Shown: positions 13,984 through 28,300, counted from the first letter of the stretch. The stretch is 64,000 nt of DNA from Chrysomallon squamiferum (GCA_012295275.1 CM022677.1:17245906-17309905); one strand, 5' to 3'. The notes: generated by a model not told the origin, from the sequence alone. Translations and numbers: made by a program.

Positions 13984-15515
13984 TAGATGTATCTCTCTCC
14001 TTCATACTGTACTAGATATATCTCTCCTTCATACTGTACTAGATATATCTCTCCTTCATACTGTACTAGATATATCTCTCTCCTTCATACTGTACTAGAT
14101 ATATCTCTCCTTCATACTATACTAGATATATCTCTCCTTCATACTGTACTATATATATCTCTCCTTCATACTGTACTAGATATATCTCTCCTTCATACTG
14201 TACTAGATATATATCTCCTTCCTTCACTGTACTAGATATATCTCTCTCCTTCCTTCTAGAGATATATCTATCCTTCATACTATACTAGTTATCTCTCTCC
14301 TTCATACTGTACTAGATATATCTCTCCTTCATACTGTACTAAATATATCTCTCCTTCATACTCTACTAGCTATATCTCTCCTTCATACTGTACTAGATAT
14401 ATCTATCCTTCATACTGTACAAGATATATCTCTCTCCTTCATACTGTACTAGCTATATCCCTCCTTCACACTATACTAGATACATCTCTCCTTCATACTG
14501 TACTAGATATACATCTCTCCTTCATACTGTACTAGATATATATCTCTCCTTCATACTGTACTAGATATATCTCTCCTTCTTACTGTACTAAATATATCTC
14601 TCTCCTTCATACTGTACTAGATATATCTGTCTCCTTCATACTGTACACTAGATGTATATCTCTCCTTCATACTGTACACTAGATATATCTCTCTCCTTCA
14701 TACTGTACTAGATACATCTTCTCCTTCATACTGTACACTAGATGTATATCTCTCCTTCATACTGTACACTAGATGTATCTCTCTCCTTCATACTGTACAC
14801 TAGATGTATCTCTCTCCTTCATACGGTACTAGATACATCTCTCTCCTTCATACTGTACACTAGATGTATATCTCTCCTTCATACTGTACACTAGATATAT
14901 CTCTCATTCATACTGTACTAGATATATCTCTCCTTCATACTGTACTAGATATATCTCTCCTTCATACTGTACTAGATATATATCTCCTTCATACTGTACT
15001 AGATACATCTCTCCTTCATACTGTACTAGATATATCTCTCCTTCATACTGTACTAGATATATCCCTCCTTCACACTGTACTAGATATATCTCTCCTTCAT
15101 ACTGTACTAGATATATATCTCTCCATCATACTGTACTAGATATATCTCTCCTTCATACTATACTAGATATCTCTCTTCTGCATACTAGATATAGCTCTCT
15201 CCTTCAGACTGTACTAGATAGATCTCTCCTGCATACTGTACTAGATAGATCTCTCCTTCATACTGTACTAGTTATATCTCTCCTTCATGTGTACTACTGG
15301 TTATATATCTCCTTCATACTCTACTAGATATATATCTCTCCTTCATATGTACTAGTTATATATCGCTTTCACACTGTACTAGATATATATCTCTCCTTCC
15401 TACTGTATTAGATATATCTCTCTCCTTCGTACTAGATATATCTCTCTCCTTTATACTGTACTATATATCTCTCCTTCATACTGTACTAGATATATATATC
15501 CTTCATACTGCATGA
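13984..15515. repeat. 1.5-kb array of a 27-bp unit
   Basis: Unit TCTCTCCTTCATACTGTACT plus AGATATA, 27 bp with 29- to 33-bp variants, about 50 copies. 27 is divisible by 3, which explains the ISLLHTVLD-period open frames. Confidence 0.97.
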
Positions 15516-15559
15516 TCGGATACATGAAAGACTGAAAGACAGATGGATGTTAGGAGTGT

Positions 15560-15835
15560 AGAAAGATAGATATATAATGGATGGATGGATGGATGGATGG
15601 ATGGACGGATGGATGGATGGATAGCTCTATCGTTTAATTAAGGAAAAAGAGTGATGATGAATGGAAAGACAAACGGAAATACAGATAACAGCTAGATACA
15701 CGAATGGCCCGATGGATAGAAAGAAACAGTCAGATGAAATGAAATGAAATGAAATGGATGCATGAATAAAAAGATAGACAGATGGACAGGTGAATAAATG
15801 GAGGTATGGACGGATCAACGGACTGACAGAAAAAC
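15560..15835. repeat. (GGAT)n, GAAAT and GACA-type short repeats
   Basis: ATGG/GGAT at 15579-15625, five GAAAT units near 15735-15756, degenerate GATGGACA around them. Confidence 0.85.
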
Positions 15836-16300
15836 AGATCGTCAACCGTACAGACAATCAGACAGAAACATCTTTTGACAGAACGCAGATACAAGCGAAC
15901 TGACATTTGTGTTCGCTGTGACAGAATCAAGCTGACGATTGTAACAAAATTGCTCTTCGTTCTGCGATTTATTTTCTTGCAGACAATCTGAAGCCCCGGG
16001 GCGATGTTTAAGCGTTTCATTTTAGAACCTTCCCTATATTGGACGATTTAATAAGCCAGGGTGAAGTGTGTCAAACAATTTCACAGCACAGAAAATAGCA
16101 GACGAACAAAAGCGATTTTATTGTGAAAATTATCACGTTGATTTGTTGGAAAGAAAACCAATTTGACGACAATTATTAGTCGAAAAGTGTTTCTCGTTCT
16201 GTCGAAAGAAAATTCTTCTTTTTTTGTTCTTCTTTGTCATTTCTTTTTTTCTGTTTCTTGTCCGTTTTATGAACTTGTTTGTATTGTTTTCGGCCATTGT
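15836..16300. other. Unique sequence, no gene seen
   Basis: Moderate-complexity sequence with some CpG near 15990-16010 (CCCCGGGGCG). No exon could be supported. Confidence 0.45.
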
Positions 16301-16303
16301 TTT

Positions 16304-16385
<82 letters not shown>
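16304..16385. repeat. (GATA)n, about 20 units
   Basis: Pure TAGA tetranucleotide; the poly-(YLSI) minus frame comes from it. Confidence 0.98.
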
Positions 16386-16730
16386 GCTTGACCGTAATTG
16401 GATATATAGTTTGATTTTCTTTTAATTTTATTTTTACTGGTTTTGTTTATAACCTCATTGTAAAAAACGATCGTTTTCGATTTCATTTCGGACATCAATA
16501 TTTTTCTGTCTGGCGTCAGACATTCCTGTAATCAAATTGATGTCGGATAACCAATGTTTTTATTGGCAGTTAGTTTCATACGAATTGTTTTGTTATCTGT
16601 AGCGAATTACTTAACAGCGGCTGCTATTCGATTAATACTGCAAACACTTGAAGTGATAGCTTTTTTTTTTTACTGAATAACTTCGTCGTTAAACTATAAA
16701 TTATGTTTGTGTTTCTTTAGGTTAAAGTGT
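16386..16730. other. Unique sequence, no gene seen
   Basis: AT-rich with a short poly-T at 16661. No exon supported. Confidence 0.5.
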
Positions 16731-16762
16731 CTGTGTACATGGGTGAGTGTGTGAGAGTTTGT

Positions 16763-16768
16763 GTGTCT

Positions 16769-16829
<61 letters not shown>

Positions 16830-17150
16830 ATAACTGGTATTACTACGATCAGAATGTCAGTTTATATGAGCACCAGTCACACAAGCAAACATGCTTACGC
16901 ACACATACGTACGTATACACACACACACACACTCACTATACAAACACAAAACACACACGCTTACACACACTCAGAAACACACTCATACACGCACAAATAC
17001 ACACATTCATACAAACACACAGACTTATACAGACTCATACACACTTATAGATATTCAGCATACTCGGAAACACACATATACACTCATAAACACACACACA
17101 CACACGCACACCAACACACACACACACAAACACACATACAAACAAACTGA
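16763..17150. repeat. (GT)n and degenerate (CA)n
   Basis: Pure GT at 16775-16827, CA-rich degenerate sequence 16915-17145. The Thr/His-rich frames are not genes. Confidence 0.95.
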
Positions 17151-17465
17151 GTATATCCCCACTATCTTTGCTAGCGGTATCAGTGTAACCACTGCTTCAC
17201 AACACTCTGACTGACAGTCGGAGACAGTAAACAGCCTGGGGCTGTGTTAGTTTAGATGAGAACAGAAATCTGGTTAAGGACACACAAAGTCGCACTAATA
17301 GTGTTTCGAGGCGAAACTCAGAGAGAGAGAGAAAGAGACAGAGATGATCACAGAATTGTTCAAGACTTAATCAGTGGACAAATCTGTCATTGTGTGTGTG
17401 ACACGTGGTTACTCCCACGCAGTGTTAAAGTACGCCTAACCTGTATCGACATGTTTGTGTGTGTT
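17151..17465. other. Unique sequence, no gene seen
   Basis: No supported exon. Confidence 0.45.
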
Positions 17466-17475
17466 TATGTGTGCT

Positions 17476-17658
17476 GTATGTATGTATGTATGTATGTATG
17501 TATCTATGTATCTATGTATATAAACTATATTTATGTATTTAAGTATTCTTCTCGCTCGATTTCTCAATATTTTTCTCTTTCTTTCTATCTCTCTTTGTAT
17601 TTCTGTTTCTTTAAATGACTATCTTTGTCATTACTCTCTCTCTCTCTCACTCTCTCGT

Positions 17659-17733
<75 letters not shown>

Positions 17734-18027
17734 GTGCCTTTCACTTTTAATAATTAACACATGCACAGTGGTAGAAGTGGTAGAGGCAGTAGTATGTAGT
17801 TGTTGGTGTTGGTAATGTGGTAGCAGTAGTTGTTACAACAATAGTAGCAGTGAATGGTGGTAGTGGTAGAGTAGTAACAGCTTTTGTAGTAGTAGTAGAA
17901 ACTGTAAAGTAGCATAATAATGGTAACAGAGTAGAACTGAGTAATGAAACATGTCTGTATGTGTATGTGTGTATATATATGTGTGTGTGTGTGTGGTTGT
18001 GTTATGAATTTCCTCAAAACGTTTTAT

Positions 18028-18110
<83 letters not shown>

Positions 18111-18115
18111 TCTTT
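17476..18115. repeat. TATG, CT, GTA, GT and CT microsatellites
   Basis: TATG (17476-17500), CT (17633-17728), GTA-rich (17762-17900), GT (17975-17995), CT (18031-18115). Confidence 0.93.
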
Positions 18116-18940
18116 CTCAAACCTGTTATTACCACATTCAGCAATAGGAAAGCAACAAAACTGCATTTTATTAATAACACCCAAAGCCCCTCTGCTATAT
18201 TTAAATCACATTTCCTAGCCATTCACTTTGAAAAAGCGACGGAATAATTTCCCTCGCAGATTAGTTTAAACCGCATTGTACTTGGCCTGAATTGCGTAAT
18301 GTCAGAATAAAATTAATCTTTCCGATAAAACTACGTCATCACTGGCAGCTACATCAACATGTTTATGACTTCGGGTTAGATCCGGGGTCAACGATTAACC
18401 ATAAAGATGTCGTCGAAAAGGTCGTTAAATCAATTTGATTTTTTTTAAACTTTAACAGTCATCAAAGACGTGCGAATATTTCGGACCGACATCAGTGCAT
18501 TTTTACGACTCGGAGTCTCAGTGTTATGTTGGTTTACGAAATTATTTCTCGCGTCTTTTACCCAATTTGCTTCCTGGAAATACTTAAGGTCTCAAACCTG
18601 CAGAATAAAAAAACGAAAAAAAAAAAAAAAAACATGGTACTAGTTCAAAACCATTGGTGCGCTGTAAATACTGTTGGAAGTTTGCACGGATTTGAAAAAG
18701 AAAGGTTATGACAAGAGTAGAGATAATGATAGTTACAGAATTTTAAATAATAAAAAAAAACTTTCGGGTATTTGTAATCTGCAATTATTTTTTATTTTTT
18801 TGGGGATAACTTTCTTTCATACGTTCAGTGTTTCTTTATCAGTCTATGTGTATATTTCGGTCGATCTGTCTATCGATCTATCTATCTATTTATATGTCTA
18901 CTTAAATGGCTGGCTGTCTAGATACCTGTCTTCTTATTTT
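18116..18940. other. Unique sequence, no gene seen
   Basis: AT-rich, poly-A at 18617-18632. No exon supported. Confidence 0.45.
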
Positions 18941-19042
<102 letters not shown>

Positions 19043-19251
19043 CCCTTTCTTACACCTCTCTGACTTTCTAAGTTTTATACTAACTAGTTCTAATTATACA
19101 TACTGATTAGCTAACTGACTTATACCACTAGTTCCTGACCATAATTAGATTTATCTCCACAGAAATACAAAATTTGATTATCCCATCTACTAACAAGGTA
19201 ACCATTACACTGCGGCTCTTTTTCATTACTGTTAGTACAAACGTCAGTATA

Positions 19252-19727
19252 AAACTCTCTGACTCTCTCTATCTCTCTTTGGCTCTGTCTCTCTGTCTCT
19301 CTGCTTCTCTCTTTCATTCTCTCTCTGTCTCTGTATATCTCTCTATTTCTCTCTTTCTGTCTGTCTGTCTGTCTCTGTCTCTTCTCTGTCTGTCTTTTTT
19401 TTATCTCTCTTTTTTCTCTATATGTGTCTCTCTGTCTTCTCTGCCTCTCTTTGTCTCTGTCTCTCTATCTCTCTCCGTCTGTCTTTGTCTCTATCTTTGT
19501 CTCTCTCTGTGTTTCTCTCTGTCTCTCTGTCTGTCTGTCTCTATGTGTCTCTCTCTTTCTGTCTGTTTCTCTGCCTCTCTCTTTCTGACTGTTTGTCGCT
19601 CTCTCTTTCTCTGTCTTTCTTTGTCTCTGTCTATCTGTCTTTCTCTCTTCTTTCTGTCTGTCTGTCTCTGTCTTTCTTTGTCTTTTGTCTGTTTGTCAGT
19701 CTCTCTTTCTCTGTCTTTCTTTCTTTG

Positions 19728-19763
<36 letters not shown>

Positions 19764-19777
19764 TCCCTCCCTCCCCT

Positions 19778-19817
<40 letters not shown>

Positions 19818-19880
19818 CATCTGTTCTCTGGTATCTTTGTTCTCTGTCTATATTTTTGTTTTCTCTCTCTCACGTTTTGA
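19252..19880. repeat. Degenerate CT/TGTCT-rich block
   Basis: Over 600 bp of CTCTCTGTCT-type sequence, almost pure pyrimidine on the plus strand. Ser/Leu/Cys-rich open frames to 260 codons are artefacts. Confidence 0.95.
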
Positions 19881-20228
19881 GGGATCGTTCATTAAAACAA
19901 AATTAAAGAATAACAGCGTGCTAGGCTCTCCTAATTATCATTCAATTATCATTTAATCATCACTTTAATTATTGTGATTGTTCTGTTAATCATCATTCTC
20001 AACAGGCATGGTGATTTTTTCAAATCATCATTTTAATCATTTCTGATTGCCATGTAATTGTAATGTTAAGGTCTTTATTATACATTAATTATACATTATG
20101 TTTTGCTGTTGATGTTATTTTTTTTTGTTTTCATTGTTTGTTCGTTGTTGTTGATTTTTTAAATTGTTATTATTTGTTTGTTCGTTCGTTACTGTTGTTG
20201 TGTTTGTTTTCTTTGTTAGTTTCTGTTG

Positions 20229-20230
<2 letters not shown>
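19881..20230. other. Short AT-rich spacer, no gene seen
   Basis: ATCATTTTAATCAT words repeat loosely (19930-20045). Confidence 0.45.
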
Positions 20231-20265
<35 letters not shown>

Positions 20266-20295
20266 ATTGTATATGTAATTGTTCGATTTTTAGTT

Positions 20296-20326
<31 letters not shown>

Positions 20327-20340
20327 CTTTTTTTTGTGAT
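20231..20340. repeat. Two poly-T tracts
   Basis: T runs of about 34 nt (20231-20264) and 27 nt (20300-20326). Confidence 0.97.
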
Positions 20341-20785
20341 GTTGGGTTTTTCGTTCTTTTTTCATCTTTCTTTGTTGTTTTTTTGCGGCTATAGTTGTTA
20401 TTGTTTCTGCTCGTTTTATTATTTTTTCTAAAATCTTTTTAGTATTCATTCTATTCTATTTAAACTCTAACAATTAAACGGCTATTCATTTCAAGAGAAT
20501 ATTTGCTGGATTTCTATTAGATATGAATTGTATATAATTGTATAAAGTACAGCAGACAGAAGTGGATGTTATAATGTATTTTCCTGTTCACTGAACCGTG
20601 AAGAAAGAAAAAGAAACTGTCTGAAAAAAAGGAAAAGTCATAAAAATAGGAGAGAGCTGGTGAGTAAGTGTTTATTTTTAATAAAGCGCTTGTGTATTTG
20701 CCTTTTGTGTTAATATACGTATTTATATGTATGTCTGTGTCTGTAATAATTGTGTTATGATTGTGTATGACTTAGATACATTTAG
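20341..20785. other. Unique sequence, no gene seen
   Basis: No supported exon. Confidence 0.45.
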
Positions 20786-21120
<335 letters not shown>

Positions 21121-21590
21121 AAAAACAAATAAAGTAAAAAAACAAATACACTTTCTTCATTAACCGACAAAATCATTTTGAGCAACTCGTTTAGTTAGAA
21201 GTTCATTTGTCCTTGAACGACACGAAGCCACGTCGAGCTACGTTCTATTCTAAGTCCAATTAAAAACTATGTTTACTTCCTAATTTAGACTCCTGCTAAA
21301 CAATTGCATTAAAACGAAAAGAAAGGTAATTTAAGTCCAGATCACACGTATATTAAACGTTATCAAACATGATGGGAATTTGTTGGGAGTCTTCAACTTT
21401 TGCCTTGGTGCAGAGCCTGTTGTAAGATTTCCTTGGAATTAGCAGCAGAAGGTTACCGAAAGTTCACTCGTTTGTGTGATCCTTTAGAGCGAGCAAAACG
21501 TTTCATATCTGTTTGTTTTTAAGTACAAATGAAGTTCAATCAAAATGAACTTTGGCCAGACTGAAATGGCGATACAGTCTATATTAGCAG
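21121..21590. other. Unique sequence, no gene seen
   Basis: Mixed-composition sequence; no exon could be supported. Confidence 0.45.
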
Positions 21591-21591
21591 T

Positions 21592-21611
21592 TATATATAT
21601 ATATATATGTT

Positions 21612-21663
<52 letters not shown>

Positions 21664-21727
21664 GTTGTGTGTGTGTGTCTTTGGATGTGGGTGTGGGTGT
21701 ATATATATGTGCGTGTGTGATTGTGCT

Positions 21728-21762
<35 letters not shown>

Positions 21763-22260
21763 GCACTGTTCTTGACTCTCCTTGTCTCTCTCTGTCTATC
21801 TATCTCGTTTGATCTCTCTCTCCCACTCTCTCTCGCTCTCTCTGTCTCTCTCTAGCTCTCTTTAGCTCTTAGCTCTCTCTATCTCTCTCTAGCTCTCTCT
21901 AGCTCTCTCTCTAGCTCTCTCTCTAGCTCTCTCTAGCTCTCTCTATCTCTCGCTCTATCTCTCTCTCCATCTCTATCTCACGCTCTATCTCTCGCTCTAA
22001 CTCTCTATATCTATCTCTCCCTCTCTCTAGCTCTCGCTAGCTCTCTCTCTATTTCTCGCTCTGTCTCTCTCTCTAACTCTCTCTATATCTATCTATCTCT
22101 CTCTCTAGCTCTCGCTAGCTCTCTTTCGCTATCTCTCGCTCTCTATCTCTCTATCTCTCTCTCAAACTCTATCTCTATCTCTCTATCTCTCGCTGTATCT
22201 CTCGCTGTATCTCTCTCTCTATCTCTCTATCTATCTATCTCTTTCGCTCTTTCTCTCAGT
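21592..22260. repeat. TA, GT, TA/CA then degenerate CT/GCTCTCTCTA block
   Basis: TA (21592-21608), GT (21615-21680), TA (21728-21752), then CTCTCTAGCTCTC and CTCTATCTCTCGCT words (21778-22258). Confidence 0.93.
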
Positions 22261-22379
22261 TACACAGACAAGCAATATATTTATTTCACCCTCTCTATTA
22301 ATCTAACTGTATATATGTATATATAATAGGTATCTGTTTGTATATATGTCTGACTTACGAGATAAATTCAAATGGACGA

Positions 22380-22577
<198 letters not shown>

Positions 22578-23400
22578 ACCTAACGCCCCATTTATTTCAT
22601 TAATTATCAACGAGGCACTTGGTCCCGTTTTCGTGTGACAATAATTGATTTAGCTTCATTATCAGCGCTTCCAATAAACCGCTTATCGTTTAGATCTGCT
22701 TCGAGGGAAAAAAAAAAAAAAAAAAAAAAAAACCCCAGCAAAGTACATACAAGTGTGCATTTCCCATCGCCATATATCATATCTGCACAGCCATTAGTTT
22801 AGATAATGCCGTCGCGTTGATGTGTATGAGAGCCTCAATCCGGGTTTTTCGATTGTAAGTTAACATTTATAGAGCGATCGTCTAGCGGAGAATAATTGCA
22901 ACGAGAAGACTGTTCTGTCGTCTGCGCATCAATCATTCGTTGAATTATGAAACGTCGATCTTCCTTAATTCAAAACCAAGCCCGATATAACGAGAGAGAC
23001 TTGTATGATTTTATTTTTTTTTATTTTTTTTTTTTTTTTTTTTTTTTACTTCAATTTTTCTGGCTAAACGAAAACGTCGTGAGATTTCGTCAGTTTTCGT
23101 CGTGTTTCGTGACTTTACGGAGTGTAGCGAAGTCTTCGTGACTTCTGACTGTTCTCTGGGAGGATTTGATGTCGTTCGTGTATGTGAATTAGTATTATTG
23201 GTTACAAGTATTCCTACGTTGTTGCTTATTCCGATTATTTTTGTAATTTTTATTTATTTTCTCACATATTTCAGCACGATTCATAAACTAAAAATATGTA
23301 TACTAACGGTGTATTGTATACTAGAGTTCCAAGTGTACTTTTAGTCTCGCAAGATAATAACTAATACTAATGCAACTACCACAACTATCACTTCTAGTAC
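22578..23400. other. Mostly unique sequence, no gene seen
   Basis: Poly-A 22708-22731, poly-T 23008-23047. Some CpG at 22805-22935 and 23075-23130. No exon could be supported. Confidence 0.45.
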
Positions 23401-23403
23401 TAA

Positions 23404-23440
<37 letters not shown>

Positions 23441-23952
23441 TTCATCATCATCAACATCATCATCGTCGTCATTATAATTGTGAAAAGGAAAGATAAGATT
23501 TTGTTCATCTTTCCCCTTGTTTCCTTGTTCATTAATGGTTTGCCAGTACTTCAAGTTCAACATTACGTCATAACAGATTACTTAGTAACGTTTTACGTTA
23601 CGTCATAATGGACGCTTGATTACGTTCGGCGTTACTTTATAATGTATTACCAAAGGTTTACGTCAGCAGATTTCAGTGTCATTTTTTTGTCGTCCTGGAG
23701 TGTAAATGAACTGTTTGCTTAGTACAGAGAAGTCATAGGGGAAATTAGTGCTATAATCACACAGAATTACGTGTTTCTGTAATAGAGTTTCTAACGGGTA
23801 TACATAACTTGTTTCTTCTTGTCTTTTTTTTTTTCTATTCTCTTTAATGAATTATATATTTTATTTTTGTTTATTTTAGTTATTACTAGTATAGTCAGGG
23901 GCATTTGTGTTGTTATATGTATGTATGTATATGTATGTATTTATATATATAT

Positions 23953-24015
<63 letters not shown>

Positions 24016-24040
24016 CATACAGACAGACAGACAGACAGAC
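23401..24040. repeat. AAT, CATCAT, and GA/GACA tracts with TTACGT-rich spacer
   Basis: AAT (23404-23440), ATC (23443-23475), TTACGTCAT/GTTACG words (23563-23660), TATG/TA (23915-23952), GA (23956-24013), CAGA (24018-24040). Confidence 0.85.
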
Positions 24041-24900
24041 AAAAGAGTAAGTTATATTATTAAATTATTTAACCAACACTCCATCAAAGTTAATGCTAAG
24101 TAAGTTTCTATTATAGTCATGTTATCTGCGCAAAGAAACAAAAAACTGAACACTTTTCTTCTTTTTTTTGATGTCTGGCCCATAAAATGTCGCTTCAGTC
24201 TGATATTAAAAACAAGACACTCACACATTACTGAAAAACGTAGTCATGCAAGTGCGTGATCAAGTCTGCTTCTTAAATAACAGATTTTAATAAAAAAAAA
24301 AAAAAAAAAAACTTTTTAAATAAAAAAAAAAAAAAAAAAAAAAATCTAGTCGGTCGCTTTAACCTAAACGGATAACTTTCTAACGTCATTGAAACTTTCA
24401 AAGAACGTTAAAAGTACACGATACCTTTTTTCTGTAAAATGCGTCATTTTATTTTATTTTATTTTTCCTTTTTTAAACACATTTTTTACCTTTTTTTAAT
24501 TATTTTTATTCCATTTTATTACTTTTATTTTTATTGTTTTTATATTATTATTTTTTATTATTATTATTTCTATTTTTTTTTTCTTTCTTTCTTTTACTTT
24601 TTCGTAAGCGACATTTCTCTTTGTTGTGTACGACATGTTTGTGAAGCGAGCACGCGGATTACGTAACAACACGGAAAAGCGAGCAGGTTTAAATCGATTG
24701 ACTGCAGATATCGAGTGAAGCATTTCAACGCATATTCCTCTCTTGATGTGTGAGTTATCACGTACTTTCATCTTGTGTTTGTTCGCTTTGTTAAAGTAGC
24801 ACGCTGGATTTAACACGAGTTGTATATGCGGATTAGAGTCCAAACCGACATTTTCAGCTTCTTTTAGTCAAACTTCTGTCTCTAGCAAACCTTTAAAAAA
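24041..24900. other. AT-rich sequence with poly-A/T; small CpG island, no gene supported
   Basis: Poly-A 24291-24311 and 24322-24343, TTTTA-rich to 24600. 24600-24850 is more complex and CpG-bearing, with a minus frame that includes poly-Lys from the T tract; I could not find splice or domain support. Confidence 0.35.
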
Positions 24901-25011
24901 ATTTTATTTTCTTTCTTATTTTCTTTTCATTCTTTTTCTCTTTATTTTCTTTGGATTTTTTTTCTCTCTTTATTTATTTTTTTTTTATTTTCTTTATTTC
25001 TTTATTTACTG

Positions 25012-25046
<35 letters not shown>

Positions 25047-25240
25047 TTTCATTGTATGTTTATTTATTTGTTTATTTACTTTATTTATTTATTTATTTAT
25101 TTCATATGTTTGTTTTTATTTATGTTTATTTATATTTTTATTGTTGTTTTTTTTTGTTTGTTTGTGTTTGTGTTTATATATTTTATTTTTTATTTATTTT
25201 TTATTCTTTTATTTTTTATTTTTTTGTTTTTTGTTTGACT
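24901..25240. repeat. (TTTA)n and T-rich array
   Basis: TTTATTTA most regular at 25013-25050 and 25078-25105. Confidence 0.9.
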
Positions 25241-25789
25241 AAATTTATATATTTGACAAGTGTGTTTATATGTAAAATAATCTTTACATTTTTATTCAGT
25301 TTATAGAAGATTATATAAATACCAAGCTCAGACTGTATATCTGTAGTGTACAGTTATCTTTGCGTTGTGAGTGTATGTTTGTGCTTTTGTGTCTCTGTGT
25401 GTGAGTGGGTGCGTGTGAGTGTCTGTCAGTGGGTTTTGTTATTTCCAGCCTTTCTTCCATCATCCTGACCTCTCAGATTAATTTCTGAATTTCCTCTAGC
25501 ATTTCTTTTCAACAAAAACATTTCAAAAACCGCTTCGTTCATTCCTGTATTGACTTTCAGAAGAACGAGTGACTTCCCTTTCTTCTGGATATGACACCGC
25601 CTGAGATTGGTTGAGAGGAATGTTGTTCTGGCCAATCATAACACTCAAGCGAACTTCTTAAGACTTGGAGTGTTGTTCTACACTTGAAGATTGGTTGTTT
25701 TATGTTCTGGGTTTATTTCGCTGTAAGAAATATTTCTGAGGTTTTGTTAACGCGAGGTGTGTTAGAAATTTCCTTTTCATTCACCTGTT
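25241..25789. other. Unique sequence, no gene supported
   Basis: A minus frame at 25426-25635 (contains NEAVFEMFLLKRNARGN) has ordinary composition, but no splice partners or known motif. Confidence 0.3.
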
Positions 25790-27308
25790 GTTTTTTTTAA
25801 TGATAATTGTAACCTTTTTTTATATATCTAAATCTGCACAGTCCTTCATCAAAAAAGGCTCAATTTCTAATTCCATTGAAAATATTTATATATAAATCTA
25901 CACGGTGAAAATTGCTGAACTTCTAGATCCATTGAAATCATTTAAAATATTTTGTAAGGACAGGGAAACAGTTAAACCTACTCCCATTCAATAGCTTAGA
26001 AACTGTTATTTTCATTTTTTGAAGTTTAACATAGAAGTGCTTTACAGCTGTGGTTCAACAGTCAGGTACACAGACAGACAGACAGACAAATAGGTTAAAA
26101 AGACATACAGAGAAACAGACGTATACGTTAGATGATAGATCATAATGGCAAACAAACAGGCATTCATGAAGTCAGACATACCGAGAGTCAGACACACAGA
26201 CAGACAGACATGTGTGTGAATTTACCTAGATGGATAGACAGACAGACAGATATAGAAAGAGAGAGGAAGACTGATAGACGAATAAGATAAAGACTGATAG
26301 GCGGAGAGACAGAGAAAGTAATGTTTATATGTCTGTATACATATCTACACATATCTCTCTACCCACCTCCATGTACCTCATTATATTTCTCTTCTTTCTC
26401 TTTGTTAGCAAAATGTTTGGAGGAGCAGCAGCATTAGTAGTAGTTGTAATAGTAATAGCAGTAGTAGTAGTAGTATAGTAGTAGTAGTAGTAGTAATAGT
26501 ATTGTCATAATACTGGTATCATACTTTAATAGCTGCAGTGGTAGTGATTGTGCTGATATTGACAGTTGAAAGTATTTGTAGTAGCAGTTGTTGCTGCTGC
26601 TATTATTGTCGTTGTTGTTGTCGTCACTGTTGAAACAATACACCTTTATTCATAATAAATAGTTCCCACATAATCTGTTGGAGTAGGGGTCAATATCCTT
26701 TTTAACCCAGAGAAACTCAAAGTACTAATTAAAACAGTAAATATTTTATAAGGAAAGAAAATAAAAATAAAAAGTTAATTTTTAGAGGAAATTAAATTTC
26801 AAATGGGACTGTTAACTGCAAGAACAGCGGCATGTTGCTATATTCAGTTTCCATGGTAACTGACAGACACGCCATTGATAAATAATTTACATATCTGTCC
26901 AGGTTTCTTTGTGTGTGTCCATTCCACGACTGATGTCATTAATTCTGATTCTTATTTTTCAGATAATTATTTTTAGAATTTTTGTTTTCTTTTAGCTTTG
27001 TTTAATGATAGAGTCTCTGTAATCTCTATTTTTTTAACATCTAAATCAAAACGGTCTTCCATCAACTAACAATTTCAGTTAAATGATTTAAAATATTTAT
27101 CAACAGAGTTAAACCCCAATCGCAGGCATAGAAAAACTGTTCTTATCATTTTTTTTTAGGTGAAGAAAGAACTGTTTTACATATTGAGTTATATAGTTAG
27201 GATAGACAGAAAAACATAAGTAAAGATACTGATAGATTAACAGGCAGATATAAAATTATACGCTATTGTAATAAATATTGTGACATTTAAAAAGACACAC
27301 ACACACTG

Positions 27309-27363
<55 letters not shown>

Positions 27364-28300
27364 ATGTTTGTGTGTGTGTATGTATAACCATAGACAGATA
27401 GACAGATAGACAGATAGAGACAGAGACAGAGAGGTAGAGGTAGGTAGATGTACAGAAGAACAGAGAGACTGACAGATGAATCAGAAAAAGATGGCGAGCC
27501 AAACTGAGAAACCTGTACCTATACAAATCTCTCTAATTACGCATCCATCCATCTACATTAGAACACTTTAAAACATTTCTCTTCTTTCTTTATACAGAAA
27601 AATAATTGTAATATTACATAAAGACGTAGTTGTAGTATTCATAATAGTAACGTCATACTGTGATTATATGTGTATGAGCAATAGTCTTATAGTAATTGTG
27701 ATATTGATAGTTGTAGTAGTTATGGTATTTTAACTCGCTGAAAGTAATAACAGCAGTCTGGTAACAGTAGCTATAGTCTTTGTGTAATTGTGGTAGTGGT
27801 AGTTGCAGTGGTTGTTGTAGCAGTCACGGTGTTTTTACTCCATGAAAGTAGTAACTGCAGTCTGGTAGCAGAAGTTGTTGCTTGTAGAAATTGTGATGTG
27901 GTAGTTGTAGAACAGTGGTGTTATTACTAGCTGAAAGTAATACTAGCAGTAGCACTAGTCGTTGCTACAGTTTGTTGCCGTTGTTACAGTTTGTTGTCGT
28001 CACTGTTGAAAAAATACACATAATCTGTACACGGAACTCAAAGTTATAAATAAAACAGTAAGTCTTTTATACGGAAATAAAATTAAAATAAAACGTTAAT
28101 TTTTTGGAGGAAATTAAATTTCAACTTGGGCTATTAACTGCAGAATAGCAGCATGTTGCTATATTCAGTTTCCATGGTAACTGACAGAAATGCAATTTAT
28201 AAATAATTTACAGACCTGTCCGGGTTTCTTTGTTCGTGTCCGCTCCTAAACTAATGTCATTAATTCCGTTTCTTATGTTCTTGATAATTATTTTAAGTGA
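25790..28300. repeat. Diverged tandem duplication, two copies of about 1.2-1.3 kb
   Basis: Copy 1 about 25790-26977, copy 2 about 26978-28300. Matching landmarks in the same order: TTTAATGATA, ATCTAAATC then TCTTCCATCAA/TCCTTCATCAA, AGAAAC/AAAAACTGTT, CAGACAGA tracts, GTAGTAGT tracts, GGAAATTAAATTTCAA, GCATGTTGCTATATTCAGTT, CCATGGTAACTGACAGA, CTGTCC(A/G)GGTTTCTTTGT, ATGTCATTAATTC. The segment around 26795-26935 and 28118-28260 is best conserved. Confidence 0.85.

Noticed and set aside
19174-19956. 260-codon plus frame rich in Leu-Ser and Cys-Leu-Ser
   Set aside because: Dinucleotide CT/GTCT repeat read through; the opposite strand is equally open as Arg-Glu runs.
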